Shown in pieces: positions 16,598 through 26,223 of a stretch of 64,000 nt of DNA. This DNA is from Flavobacteriales bacterium UBA4466 (lineage in GTDB: Bacteria; Bacteroidota; Bacteroidia; Flavobacteriales_D; Crocinitomicaceae), in contig CAJJBE010000005.1 of assembly GCA_905182335.1 (NCBI GenBank), positions 62,001-126,000 of the forward strand, read 5' to 3'. A program made the translations under genes and the position numbers. The notes under the pieces are model-generated. The model did no database searches. It was not told the DNA's origin and saw nothing but the letters and a program-made list of their open reading frames with translations. How positions within the stretch are numbered: the stretch's first letter is position 1; every line of letters begins with the position of its first letter.

Positions 16598-19030
16598 ATG
16601 AAGGTTTCATATAATTGGTTAAAAAAATATATTGATACAGACTTATCTCCAGTTGAGATGAGTGAGATTTTAACAGATACAGGGTTAGAAGTAGAAGGAC
16701 TTCGTAAAATTGAAGCGGTAAAAGGTGGATTGGAAGGTGTTTTTGTAGGTGAGATATTATCAGTAGAGCAACATCCGGATGCGGATCGCTTAAAAATCAC
16801 AACGGTTTCTGTTGGTAGCGAACCACTTCAGATTGTTTGTGGAGCAACGAATGCACGAACGGGGATTAAAGTGATTGTGGCAACAGTAGGCTGTACACTT
16901 TGGCCTAGCGCTGAAGAAGCTTTCAAAATCAAGAAATCAAAAATACGTGGAATTGAATCTTTAGGAATGCTTTGCGCAGAAGATGAACTTGGCCTAGGCA
17001 AAGGTCATGATGGCATTCTAGAATTAGAGATGTCAGCAACCGTAGGCACGCCAGCTTCAACCTATTTCGATCTTGAAGATGATTACGAAATTGAAATTGG
17101 TCTAACACCAAATCGTTCAGATGCAATGGGGCATATCGGAGTAGCTCGAGATTTAGTTGCTTATTTGAATGTTCACAATAAAGCGGGGTTGAGATTGAAT
17201 TTTCCTTCCGTGGAGAGCTTTAAGATTGATAATAATGATTTAAGAATCGCTGTTTCTGTGGAAGCACAAGATGTTTGTCCACGTTACATGGGAGTTACAA
17301 TTTCTGGGATTAACGTCGCTCCATCTCCAGTATGGTTACAAAAAAGTCTAAGATCAATAGGTCTTACTCCAATAAATAATGTAGTTGATGCCACTAATTA
17401 TGTAATGCACGAATTAGGCACACCTTTACACGCATTTGATGCTGCAAAACTTAACGGGAAAGTTGTAGTAAAAACAGCGAGAGAGGGTGAGATATTCAAA
17501 ACACTAGATGATGTCGATCGTAAATTATCATCATCAAACTTGATGATTACAAATGGTTCTGACAACTTATGTATAGCAGGTATTTTAGGTGGTGCTGATT
17601 CAGGGATTAGAAATGAAACTATCGATATCTTTTTAGAGTCTGCATATTTTAATCCTGTTTCTGTACGTAAGACAGCCAAAATGTTTGCATTGAACACAGA
17701 TGCGTCATTCCGTTTTGAGCGAGGTGTAGACCCAAACTTAACGGATTATGCATTAAAGCGTACAGTGCTTTTAATTCAGGAGCTGGCAGGTGGAAAAGTG
17801 AGTATGGATGTGGTTGACACAAACCAGAAGCCAATCAACAATAAAGTGGTTTCATTTGACTATGAGCGATGTAATAAATTAATTGGAGAGAATTTAACAG
17901 TTGAAATGGTAAATAGCATACTTGAAAATTTAGATATTAAAATCGTTTCAACGAATCAAACGGAGCTTGAATTAGATATCCCAGCATACCGAATAGATGT
18001 CACACGTGAGGCAGATGTAATTGAAGAGGTTCTTCGTATTTATGGATTCAATAATGTTCCGATTCCAGAGAAATTGAATTCTTCAATCACACGATTCATA
18101 AAACCTGACATTGAAAAAATTCAGAATGTTATTTCTGATATGTTGGTTGGAATGGGGTTCTCCGAAGCATTGAATAATTCATTGACAAAATCAGAGTATT
18201 CTGTAAAGTTGGGTGGAGAAGTTGTCCGCGCTGATCGCAATGTTGAAATGTTAAATCCACTGAGTCAAGATCTTGATGTGATGCGTCAATCATTATTATT
18301 TAATGTGATGGAGATGGTTGCGCGTAATCAAAATCGTCAGAATTCAGACTTGAAATTATATGAATATGGTAAAACCTATCATAAATTTGATAATAATTAT
18401 TCTGAGAACAAACGATTGATTGTCGCTTTGACGGGGCGTAAAGAAAAAGAAAGCTGGAATTCCACGAAAGAAAAGCACACATACTATTCAATTAAAGGAA
18501 CAGCTTTGGCAATATTCAAACGTCTAGGAATAATTGGTATGCTGAAAGAAAAAGCAATAAATAAATCGTTGTTACAAGATGGTGTTTCACTGTATGTTTT
18601 GAAAAAAAAAGTGGGTGAAATAGGATGGGTTTCACCACAAATGAAGAAGTACTTTGGAATTAAAAATGATGTCTTTGTTGCTGATTTGGATTGGGACGAA
18701 ATTGTTGATAGTTTAAAATTCACGAAGATTAAGTATACTGAATTACCTAAAACATTCGCGGTACGAAGAGACTTTTCATTGTTGCTTGACTCAAAAGTAA
18801 ACTTCTCAGAGATTGAAGAGATTGCTAAAAATTGTGATCGTAAAATTCTTCAAGAAGTTCGATTATTTGATGTTTACGAAGGAAATAACCTTGAGGATGG
18901 GAAGAAATCGTATGCAGTTTCATTTAAATTCCAAGATGCTGAGAAAACATTGAAAGATCAACAAGTGGACACGGTAATGGATAAAATTAGAAGTGAACTT
19001 GAATCTAAGTTGAACGCTCAATTAAGATAA
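16598..19030 (+). CDS. pheT: Phenylalanyl-tRNA synthetase beta subunit
   Basis: Beta chain of the (alpha-beta)2 PheRS, which charges tRNA-Phe. 810 residues, normal for the bacterial long form. Order: N-terminal catalytic-like leader (KVSYNWLKKYIDTDLSP), an OB-fold tRNA-binding domain (about 42-150, DADRLKITTVSVG, IVCGATNARTGIKV), the B3/4 editing domain (about 210-400, NNVVDATNYVMHELGTPLHA), the B5 domain, a class II-like core, and a C-terminal ferredoxin-like anticodon-binding domain (about 717-810, KTFAVRRDFSLLLD). pheS is not adjacent. The stop is followed directly by the bioD ATG. Confidence 0.97.
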   Translation: MKVSYNWLKKYIDTDLSPVEMSEILTDTGLEVEGLRKIEAVKGGLEGVFVGEILSVEQHPDADRLKITTVSVGSEPLQIVCGATNARTGIKVIVATVGCTLWPSAEEAFKIKKSKIRGIESLGMLCAEDELGLGKGHDGILELEMSATVGTPASTYFDLEDDYEIEIGLTPNRSDAMGHIGVARDLVAYLNVHNKAGLRLNFPSVESFKIDNNDLRIAVSVEAQDVCPRYMGVTISGINVAPSPVWLQKSLRSIGLTPINNVVDATNYVMHELGTPLHAFDAAKLNGKVVVKTAREGEIFKTLDDVDRKLSSSNLMITNGSDNLCIAGILGGADSGIRNETIDIFLESAYFNPVSVRKTAKMFALNTDASFRFERGVDPNLTDYALKRTVLLIQELAGGKVSMDVVDTNQKPINNKVVSFDYERCNKLIGENLTVEMVNSILENLDIKIVSTNQTELELDIPAYRIDVTREADVIEEVLRIYGFNNVPIPEKLNSSITRFIKPDIEKIQNVISDMLVGMGFSEALNNSLTKSEYSVKLGGEVVRADRNVEMLNPLSQDLDVMRQSLLFNVMEMVARNQNRQNSDLKLYEYGKTYHKFDNNYSENKRLIVALTGRKEKESWNSTKEKHTYYSIKGTALAIFKRLGIIGMLKEKAINKSLLQDGVSLYVLKKKVGEIGWVSPQMKKYFGIKNDVFVADLDWDEIVDSLKFTKIKYTELPKTFAVRRDFSLLLDSKVNFSEIEEIAKNCDRKILQEVRLFDVYEGNNLEDGKKSYAVSFKFQDAEKTLKDQQVDTVMDKIRSELESKLNAQLR

Positions 19031-19645
19031 ATGGTAAAGCAATTTGCAATTACTGGAATCGGGACAGATGTCGGTAAGACTGTTGTGAGTTCCATTGTCG
19101 CAGAGGCATTGAAAGCAACATATTGGAAACCTGTTCAGGCAGGGGATTTGGACAAGTCAGATTCTATAAAAGTTGAAAGCTATACATCTAATGTTAAGGT
19201 TTTAGAAGAAGCCTATCGCCTATCAGAGCCAATGTCACCACACGCTGCTGCAGAGATTGATGGTATGACCATTTCACTTGCTAAATTAAAATTACCTCAG
19301 GTAGATTCCAGTTTTATTGTTGAAGGCGCGGGGGGGCTGATGGTACCATTGGACAATGATGGTTTGACTTTTGCAGATGCAATTGTCTCATGGGGTTTGC
19401 CGACAATTATCGTTTCACGCCATTATCTGGGAAGTATAAATCATAGCTTATTGACAGCGGAAGTATTGAAGTCTAAAGGGATCAAGATTGCAGGGTTTGT
19501 GTTTGTTGGAGATGAGAATAAGGCAACTGAATCTATCATTTTGAAACATACAGGGATCAGGATGATTGGGCGTATTCCAATTTCAGAAAAACTAGATAAA
19601 AATTTTATCGCAAGTCAAGCTGAAAAGATAAGATCACAATTATGA
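19031..19645 (+). CDS. bioD: Dethiobiotin synthetase
   Basis: ATP-dependent carboxylation of 7,8-diaminopelargonate to dethiobiotin, the penultimate step of biotin synthesis. 204 residues. The modified P-loop is GIGTDVGKTVVSS (residues 9-21); the substrate loop YWKPVQAGD and VEGAGGLMVP are also characteristic. The ATG follows the pheT stop with no gap, and the 3' end overlaps bioA by four bases, so translation is probably coupled across pheT-bioD-bioA. bioB and bioF are not in the window. Confidence 0.96.
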   Translation: MVKQFAITGIGTDVGKTVVSSIVAEALKATYWKPVQAGDLDKSDSIKVESYTSNVKVLEEAYRLSEPMSPHAAAEIDGMTISLAKLKLPQVDSSFIVEGAGGLMVPLDNDGLTFADAIVSWGLPTIIVSRHYLGSINHSLLTAEVLKSKGIKIAGFVFVGDENKATESIILKHTGIRMIGRIPISEKLDKNFIASQAEKIRSQL

Positions 19646-20937
19646 GCTCTATCATAGAAAAAGATAAAAAACATGTGTGGCATCCTTTCACACAACATTT
19701 CACAGCGGAAAATCCAATGGAAATAGTGCGGGCAGAGGGTGTTCGCTTATATGATCTTGCAGGAAATGAATATATTGATGCTAATTCATCGTGGTGGGTT
19801 AATATTCATGGTCATGGAAACACTCACATTGGTAAAGCGATGATGAAGCAATTCAATCAAATTGATCACATTGTTTTTGCTGGAGTTACTCATCCAAAAG
19901 CTGTAGAATTAGCAGAACGAATCACTAAAATATTACCACCAGAACTTGAGAAGGTTTTTTTTTCCGACAATGGTTCAACATCAGTTGAGATTGCCTTGAA
20001 GATGATTATCCAATACTGGCACAATAAGGGCCAAAATAAAAAACGATTTTTAGCAATGAATGGATCGTATCATGGTGATACTTTTGGTGCGATGTCTGTT
20101 GGTCAACGTGGTTATTTCAATGCACCTTTTGAACCGTTTTTCTTTGATGTGGATTACATAGACTTTCCCAATGGAGAAAATGAAGATTTAATTTTATTGC
20201 ACGCACAATCGTTATTTGAAACAGGTGAGTTTGCCGGAATGATATTAGAACCACTAGTTCAAGGAGCTGCAGGGATGCGCATGTACTCTGCTGCTTTTCT
20301 CGACAAGCTGGCTTCATTGGCAAAAGAAAATGATGTCTTGATTATATATGATGAGGTCATGACAGGGTTTGGTAGAACAGGAAAGATGTTTGCAACTGAT
20401 TATTGTGAAGTAAAACCAGATTTCATAACCTTATCCAAAGGGTTAACGGCGGGTGTGATGGCGTTAGGATTGACAGTAACATCAAATAAGATTTATAACG
20501 CATTCCTGGGCAAAGAGATGACTAAAGCACTTCTGCATGGACATTCATTTACTGCTAATCCAATTGCATGCGCTGTAGCTTGCGCTAATCTAGATTTATT
20601 TGAACAACCTCGGGCAATTCAGGGGATGAAAAATCTTGATTTGTGGAATAAAGAGTTTAGAAAAGAGTTGGAAGAAATAGAGATTGTTACGAACATTCGT
20701 CAACAAGGAACAATCATTGCTTTTGAAATTAAGACAGGGGAGGGAAATACCTATTTTTCAGACATTAAAGCACAAGCTTACGCATACTTTTTGAATCAAG
20801 GAATTTTAATTCGACCTTTAGGAAATGTGATTTTTGTGAATGCGCCATTAATTATTTCAAAAGAAGATTACGATAAAATTACACAATCGATTTTAGCATT
20901 TTTATCTGAGGGTTGTAGAATAAAAAAACACAATTAG
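19642..20937 (+). CDS. bioA: Adenosylmethionine-8-amino-7-oxononanoate aminotransferase
   Basis: PLP enzyme that uses S-adenosylmethionine as amino donor to make 7,8-diaminopelargonate. 431 residues. BioA-specific features are the opening DKKHVWHPFTQH and NSSWWVNIHGHG (substrate-binding tryptophans); the PLP lysine is in LSKGLTAGVMALGL, preceded by IYDEVMTGFGRTGKMFA. It overlaps bioD by four bases. Biochemically it directly precedes BioD in the pathway, which fits the operon. Confidence 0.96.
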   Translation: MSSIIEKDKKHVWHPFTQHFTAENPMEIVRAEGVRLYDLAGNEYIDANSSWWVNIHGHGNTHIGKAMMKQFNQIDHIVFAGVTHPKAVELAERITKILPPELEKVFFSDNGSTSVEIALKMIIQYWHNKGQNKKRFLAMNGSYHGDTFGAMSVGQRGYFNAPFEPFFFDVDYIDFPNGENEDLILLHAQSLFETGEFAGMILEPLVQGAAGMRMYSAAFLDKLASLAKENDVLIIYDEVMTGFGRTGKMFATDYCEVKPDFITLSKGLTAGVMALGLTVTSNKIYNAFLGKEMTKALLHGHSFTANPIACAVACANLDLFEQPRAIQGMKNLDLWNKEFRKELEEIEIVTNIRQQGTIIAFEIKTGEGNTYFSDIKAQAYAYFLNQGILIRPLGNVIFVNAPLIISKEDYDKITQSILAFLSEGCRIKKHN

Positions 20938-20974
20938 TTGGATGAGTCTGTAAAGTATTAATTGTAAGTTAATG

Positions 20975-22165
20975 TCAGATTTTTGTCTCTTGTATTGATG
21001 AAATTATAATTTCAGCGGCCATCCTAATTTCTTCTTCATTAATATTTAATGGAGGAGACAGTCGGAAACTATTAGGTTGTGATAAGAACCAAAAGCTAAT
21101 TAACCCTTTGTCAAGACATCTTTTTACCACTTTTTCAACGCGTTCAAAGGATATCATATCAAAAGCAAACATCATCCCAATACGTCTTGTTTCAATGATT
21201 TCTTCTTCAGTTTTAATTAGTGTTTCAAGTAGGTTACCTAATCGTTCTACTTCATTGAAATTAATTTCAGTTTCCAGAACTTCTAGGCAAGCGTTTGCCG
21301 CTGCGCAAACAACTGGGTGTCCGCCAAAGGTTGTAATGTGTCCAAGCATAGGGTTATAAGAGAATTCAAATAGCTTTTTATTCGATGAGACTAAAGCTCC
21401 AATAGGCATTCCACCACCAAGTGCTTTTCCGAGTGTTAAAATGTCTGGTACAATTCCGAAATGCTCAAAGGCAAATAGTTTACCTGTACGTCCCATACCA
21501 CATTGAACCTCGTCGAAAATTAACTGAGCGCCAACTGCTGTACATCGATTTCGAAGAGCGAGCATGAATTCCGTCTCCGGCATTCGAACTCCAGCATCAC
21601 CTTGAATTGTTTCGATGATAACTCCAGCAGTTTTAGTTGTAATCTGAGATAATTGTTCTATTGAATTGAGTGATAAAAATCGTACATCTGGTAAAAGTGG
21701 TCTGAATGCCATTTTTTTTGATTCGTTACCAGAGACGCTCATTGAACCATGAGTGCTACCGTGATAAGAACCTCTAAATGAAACTAGCTCAATTCTACCC
21801 GTTATACGTTTCGCAAGTTTTAATGCTGCTTCATTGGCTTCTGTTCCAGAATTAACGGTGTATACGCAATTGAGATTTTCAGGTAATAATGAAGTAAGGG
21901 TTTTACTAAAATTTAATTGAGAATCTTGAATAAACTCACCGTAAACCATGACATGAAGGTGTCGATCAATTTGTGTTTTTAAAGCTGAGATTACTTTTGG
22001 ATGTTTGTGGCCAATATTGTTTACGGCAACTCCTGCAATCATATCCATATATGATTTTCCAGATTTATCGTAGATGTAAATACCTTCTGCGTAGTCTACG
22101 TCAATAAGATAGGGCGATTGATTTGTTGGTCCTTGAACTGATAAAAACTCATCCTGTCTTGTCAT
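20975..22165 (-). CDS. Class III aminotransferase (acetylornithine/ornithine type)
   Basis: 396-residue fold-type I PLP aminotransferase with FDEVQCGMGRTGKLFAFE and the lysine loop LTLGKALGGGMPIGALV. It is close to acetylornithine, succinylornithine and 4-aminobutyrate aminotransferases; the annotation 'aspartate aminotransferase family' is often used. I cannot choose the substrate by eye. It is a single leftward gene converging on bioA, with a spacer of about 180 bases separating it from the transketolase C gene. Confidence 0.85.
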   Translation of the reverse strand: MTRQDEFLSVQGPTNQSPYLIDVDYAEGIYIYDKSGKSYMDMIAGVAVNNIGHKHPKVISALKTQIDRHLHVMVYGEFIQDSQLNFSKTLTSLLPENLNCVYTVNSGTEANEAALKLAKRITGRIELVSFRGSYHGSTHGSMSVSGNESKKMAFRPLLPDVRFLSLNSIEQLSQITTKTAGVIIETIQGDAGVRMPETEFMLALRNRCTAVGAQLIFDEVQCGMGRTGKLFAFEHFGIVPDILTLGKALGGGMPIGALVSSNKKLFEFSYNPMLGHITTFGGHPVVCAAANACLEVLETEINFNEVERLGNLLETLIKTEEEIIETRRIGMMFAFDMISFERVEKVVKRCLDKGLISFWFLSQPNSFRLSPPLNINEEEIRMAAEIIISSIQETKI

Positions 22166-22266
22166 TCTATTGGTCTATCTTGGATAGGTGGTTATTAAGG
22201 TATATTTCTTTCTGAACGCTCTCCATTATTTAACTTATTGAGTAATTCACACTTAAAATGTTCCTC

Positions 22267-22274
22267 CAAATTTA
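22267..22274 (-). promoter_or_regulatory. Candidate -7 promoter box of the class III aminotransferase
   Basis: Minus-strand TAAATTTG fits TAnnTTTG fully and lies about 100 bases upstream of the ATG at 22165. The -33 part is weak (a TTGAC motif is present but only eight bases away). Confidence 0.35.
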
Positions 22275-22347
22275 AGTGTTTTGTCAATTTATTATATGTA
22301 ATAACACCAGTAATTTTGTGGGATAGTCCTCTTTGAATGTAATTCCA

Positions 22348-23310
22348 TTACTTACGTTGAATAACTTTTAGCGCAGCTTCAATTATATTTGGAGTGTCGA
22401 TATTGTATTTTTTTAATAAATCTTCTGGCTTACCACTTTCTCCAAAGCTATCATCAACAGCTACATACTCTTGAGGAGTAGCAGTGTTTCTTGAAAGCAC
22501 TTGAGCAATAGAGTCTCCTAGGCCTCCATTCATCATGTGTTCTTCAGCAGTAACAGCACATCCGGTTTTAGCTACACTATCTAAGACAGCTTTAGCATCT
22601 AAAGGTTTAATTGTGTGCATGTTTATTACTTCAGCAGAAATCCCTTTTTCTTGTAATGCTTGAGCTGCTTCAATTGCTTTCCAAACTAAATGACCACATG
22701 CAACAATTGTAACATCTGTCCCTTCGATAATCGTATCTGCTTTTCCAATTTGGAAATTAGCATCAGGTTTAACAAAAATAGGAACTGAAGGACGTCCAAA
22801 CCTTAAATAAACTGGACCTTCATGGTCAGCAATAGCAATAGTCGCTTGTTTTGTTTGGTTAAAATCACAAGGAACAATAACAGTCATGTTAGGTAACATT
22901 TTCATCATACCGATGTCTTCAAGAACTTGGTGGGTGGCACCATCTTCACCTAAAGTTAAACCAGCATGAGAGGCACAGATCTTTACGTTCTTTTGAGAGT
23001 AGGCAATCGATTGACGTATCTGATCATATACACGGCTCGTAGAGAAGTTTGCAAAAGTCCCAGTGTAAGGAATTTTACCACCAATAGTCATCCCAGCTGC
23101 CATTCCCATCATGTTTGCTTCAGCAATTCCTACTTGAAAAAAACGTTCTGGAAATGCATTCTCAAATGCATTCATTTTTAATGACCCCGTTAAATCAGCA
23201 CATAATGCAACAACATTATTATTAAGCTTACCTACTTCTAAAAGTCCTTCTCCAAATCCTGAGCGAGTGTCTTTTTTACCTAATACTTCAATATTTATTT
23301 TTTCGATCAT
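22348..23310 (-). CDS. Transketolase, C-terminal subunit
   Basis: 320 residues covering the pyrimidine-binding and C-terminal domains of transketolase: RFFQVGIAEANMMGMAAGM (with the catalytic Glu of the TPP activation site), ASHAGLTLGEDGATHQVLED, and the C-terminal TAEEHMMNGGLGDSIAQ. It needs the N-terminal subunit (24662-25504) to work in the pentose phosphate pathway. Split transketolases are common in Bacteroidota, but the two halves are usually adjacent; here a VWA gene lies between, overlapping this gene by four bases. Confidence 0.93.
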   Translation of the reverse strand: MIEKINIEVLGKKDTRSGFGEGLLEVGKLNNNVVALCADLTGSLKMNAFENAFPERFFQVGIAEANMMGMAAGMTIGGKIPYTGTFANFSTSRVYDQIRQSIAYSQKNVKICASHAGLTLGEDGATHQVLEDIGMMKMLPNMTVIVPCDFNQTKQATIAIADHEGPVYLRFGRPSVPIFVKPDANFQIGKADTIIEGTDVTIVACGHLVWKAIEAAQALQEKGISAEVINMHTIKPLDAKAVLDSVAKTGCAVTAEEHMMNGGLGDSIAQVLSRNTATPQEYVAVDDSFGESGKPEDLLKKYNIDTPNIIEAALKVIQRK

Positions 23311-24659
23311 AACCTTAATGATATCGTTTGGTTTGAATTAATTCTAAAGTCTTTCTCCAATGTATATGTTGAAGATTTTAATTTTTTCTGTCTATAAACT
23401 AAGCGGTATATACCAGGTTGCAATTTCCATGTTCCAGTTTTAGCTCCTTCTTTTAAGGTGCAAACCCAATCCCAAGTACCATTACTATTTTTGGTGAATA
23501 TTTGACCAATAATACCATTCCCAGATGAATATCTTACGATACCCGGAGATTGGATGTCTAGATATGTTGTTGCACTTTGATTTACACTAGCAGCAATGTA
23601 AATACGTGGAAGTGTCAGTATTTCTAAATCATATTTCCCAACTAGATATTTGTCTGATTCCCCAATTTTCTGTGTGTTTAATGTTTTATTCTGACCTTCT
23701 TGTGTAACTCTAACATCAAACTGATAAGGTTTCGCAGCATTTATAAATCTCACCTTTAAATATCCTTGAGGAGAGTCAGTTATTATTGTGTTATGAATAT
23801 TACGCTTAATTTCAATGTTATTCTTGTAAACTCTAGGAGTAGTGTTTACAACCAAATCATATTTATATTGAGGGTTTATAATCAATGTGTCAGGATATCC
23901 TAGGTTATTTAATGTATGCGTAAATGTGTATTTAAGTTCAGTTGTTCCTGTCTTATATAGGAACATCGTTACATCCGTTTCAGACGGTGAGCCTTTTACA
24001 TCATTCAAGTTGATTTGAGTAGTTGTATTTAAAAGTGCCTTTGAAACAACTGTTTTTAGTACTTGTTCAAACGTTTCTTTCGTTTCTGCATCGGCATACG
24101 TTCCGATACATTTAAATTTTTCCAAGTAAGATAAGTCCATCCCAAGTCCAATGACAAATGGAGTAACTTTTACGCCTTTATCTTTTATTTTTTTAGCAAT
24201 AACACAAGGGTCATTGTCGCATGCTTCTAATCCGTCTGTAATTAAAATGATAATATTTCTTGATTTACTATATGGGAAGTCCCCCGCTGCTGCTTCTAAA
24301 GATCTAGCAATAGGAGTAGTTCCTTTTGCACGGATAGATTTGATACGTGTTTTAACTTGATTAAAATTATTCTTCGCAAAGGGTACTTCTAATTTGGTGT
24401 CATTACAATCCTGGAAAGTTGCTGTAATTGCGGACTGATGTCCATAAACGCGCAGTCCAATTTCTAAATTTGGAACAGAATATAAATCGTCTACTGTTTT
24501 TACCAGTAATTCTTTTGCTACTTCAATTCGAGTTTGACTTCCCCATTGCGCATTCATGCTATTAGACGCGTCTAGAATAAAAAGTATTCTCGTTAAACTA
24601 TCTTGCCCGAAACTAATCGAACCTAATATTGAAAACGATATGAATAATAATAATTTCAA
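23307..24659 (-). CDS. Secreted von Willebrand factor A domain protein
   Basis: 450 residues: signal peptide (LLLFISFSILGSISFGQ), then a VWA domain (about 24-200) with a complete metal-ion site: DASNSMN, the threonine in KGTTPIARSLE, and the aspartate in ITDGLEACDND. The rest (about 210-450) is beta-rich with repeated segments and no family I recognise; it carries no T9SS sorting domain. It sits between the two transketolase subunit genes, two bases after tktN and overlapping tktC by four bases, so it should be co-expressed. It is exported while the transketolase is cytosolic, so no direct link is obvious. Confidence 0.88.
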   Translation of the reverse strand: MKLLLFISFSILGSISFGQDSLTRILFILDASNSMNAQWGSQTRIEVAKELLVKTVDDLYSVPNLEIGLRVYGHQSAITATFQDCNDTKLEVPFAKNNFNQVKTRIKSIRAKGTTPIARSLEAAAGDFPYSKSRNIIILITDGLEACDNDPCVIAKKIKDKGVKVTPFVIGLGMDLSYLEKFKCIGTYADAETKETFEQVLKTVVSKALLNTTTQINLNDVKGSPSETDVTMFLYKTGTTELKYTFTHTLNNLGYPDTLIINPQYKYDLVVNTTPRVYKNNIEIKRNIHNTIITDSPQGYLKVRFINAAKPYQFDVRVTQEGQNKTLNTQKIGESDKYLVGKYDLEILTLPRIYIAASVNQSATTYLDIQSPGIVRYSSGNGIIGQIFTKNSNGTWDWVCTLKEGAKTGTWKLQPGIYRLVYRQKKLKSSTYTLEKDFRINSNQTISLRL

Positions 24660-24661
24660 TT

Positions 24662-25504
24662 TTAGTAATCTCCTAAAGTTTCTTCAAGTTGGTATAAAGC
24701 AGACACTAATTGTTCAGGATTTGGAGCAGATCCATGCCATTTATGAGTCCCCATCATATAATCAACCCCTTGGCCCATTTCTGTTTTCATGATTATTACT
24801 ATTGGCTTTCCGTTTCCAGTCATACTTTTTGCTTTATCTAGCGTCGATTTAATCTCATCAATGTTATGCCCATCCATTTCAAGTACTTCCCATCCAAAAG
24901 CTTGCCACTTTTGAGAAAGATTACCTAAAGAAAGAACATCGTCACAATCTCCATCAATTTGACGACCATTGTAATCTATCGTTGCGATTACGTTGTCAAT
25001 GTTATTTCCAGCTGCATACATAGCTGCTTCCCAAACTTGCCCTTCTTGTAACTCCCCATCACCGTGAAGTGTATAAATAATGCTATCATCACCATTTAGT
25101 TTCTTTGTTTCAGCTGTTCCTAAAGCGCAAGACAAGCCTTGACCTAAAGACCCTGAAGCCATACGGATACCAGGCAAACCTTTGTCAGTAGACGGGTGAC
25201 CTTGCAAACGACTAGACATTATTCTAAAACCACTAAGTTCAGGTACAGGAAAGTAACCAGAACGCGCTAAAACACTATACCAAACTGGAGAGATATGGCC
25301 ATTTGATAAATAGAAAACATCTTCGTTCTTTGCATCCATAGTAAAATTACTAGGGTCGTGTTTCATTTTATCAAAGTAGAGCACAGTTAAAAAATCAGCA
25401 CAACCAAGAGAACCTCCAGGATGCCCAGAACTTACCGCCGAGACCATTCTGACGATATCTCTTCTAACTTGTGATGCTATGTTCTTTAATTCTTGTGTTT
25501 CCAT
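24662..25504 (-). CDS. Transketolase, N-terminal subunit
   Basis: 280 residues covering the diphosphate-binding domain: SAVSSGHPGGSLGCADFL, YLSNGHISPVWYSVLA, and the TPP motif HGDGELQEGQVWEA with a later NGRQIDG. It pairs with the C-terminal subunit at 22348-23310. First gene of the tktN-VWA-tktC operon, with a promoter candidate at 25537-25544. Length and motifs fit the split bacterial form. Confidence 0.94.
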   Translation of the reverse strand: METQELKNIASQVRRDIVRMVSAVSSGHPGGSLGCADFLTVLYFDKMKHDPSNFTMDAKNEDVFYLSNGHISPVWYSVLARSGYFPVPELSGFRIMSSRLQGHPSTDKGLPGIRMASGSLGQGLSCALGTAETKKLNGDDSIIYTLHGDGELQEGQVWEAAMYAAGNNIDNVIATIDYNGRQIDGDCDDVLSLGNLSQKWQAFGWEVLEMDGHNIDEIKSTLDKAKSMTGNGKPIVIIMKTEMGQGVDYMMGTHKWHGSAPNPEQLVSALYQLEETLGDY

Positions 25505-25853
25505 CTTTCCTTTGTTGTATATGCATTTTACTAAAACAAAATTAAGTCTAATTATTTAAATGATTATACGATTTTTAATTTGTTTATCATCAATTTAAAG
25601 GATTTATGCACAATTAAAGAATCTATATATCATGTATTGTTATTAAATGAATTAAAAATATTTAATTGCTGTTTAAAACAGGGTAGATGCATCATCATTA
25701 TTATAGTAAAATATAGAATGTTAAATATTGAAAGAACTATATCATAGCATTTATTGTATTTTAGCTGAAAATAGCATGGTATAATACTCACACATACAAC
25801 CTTTACTCGTTGAGTTACGTCTGTTCAAATAAAGTATAGTTTAAATTTTAATT
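25505..25853. other. Divergent 349-bp AT-rich spacer
   Basis: Separates tktN (leftward) from the secreted-protein genes (rightward). It is very AT-rich and contains no credible reading frame. Minus strand: TAATTTTG at 25537-25544 matches the -7 consensus for tktN. Plus strand: no clear TAnnTTTG near the 25854 start. I see no riboswitch or repeat. Confidence 0.5.
25537..25544 (-). promoter_or_regulatory. Candidate -7 promoter box of the transketolase operon
   Basis: Minus-strand TAATTTTG matches TAnnTTTG and ends about 32 bases before the tktN ATG. No recognisable -33 element. Confidence 0.4.
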
Positions 25854-26219
25854 ATGAAGTTATTTTCTATTGTATTGATTAGTGCCTTTTGCTCGTTATT
25901 AAGTCTTTCGCAAGAGATTGATTCAAGACTCCTAAGTCGTTATGCTCCAGAGCAGCTAACCGAAATGTATAACAATAATACTCAAGAGTATCAGTTTCTC
26001 GTTTATGCGTTGGATAATGCTGTTTACTTAACGGATACTCCCGAAGGCAAGACGACTGTTGATTTTGAATCAATAGATATTTTAAATCGTAATTTTGATT
26101 TTGTGTCATTAGGGTTGTTTATTAAGGATCAAAATCAATATTTTAAAATTGCGGGAGAGGATAAGCTTTTAGTTGTTAAATCGAGATTAGTGTTGAATTA
26201 TGAAATGCAAAATAGATAG
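25854..26219 (+). CDS. Small secreted hypothetical protein
   Basis: 121 residues with a signal peptide (FSIVLISAFCSLLSLSQ, cleavage near residue 20). The mature part contains APEQLTEMYNNNTQEYQFLV and a short beta-rich tail. No family recognised. It ends four bases before the ATG of the large T9SS protein, so the two are very likely one operon, and it may serve that protein (for example as a periplasmic helper); this is only inferred from position. Confidence 0.75.
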   Translation: MKLFSIVLISAFCSLLSLSQEIDSRLLSRYAPEQLTEMYNNNTQEYQFLVYALDNAVYLTDTPEGKTTVDFESIDILNRNFDFVSLGLFIKDQNQYFKIAGEDKLLVVKSRLVLNYEMQNR

Positions 26220-26223
26220 AGTT

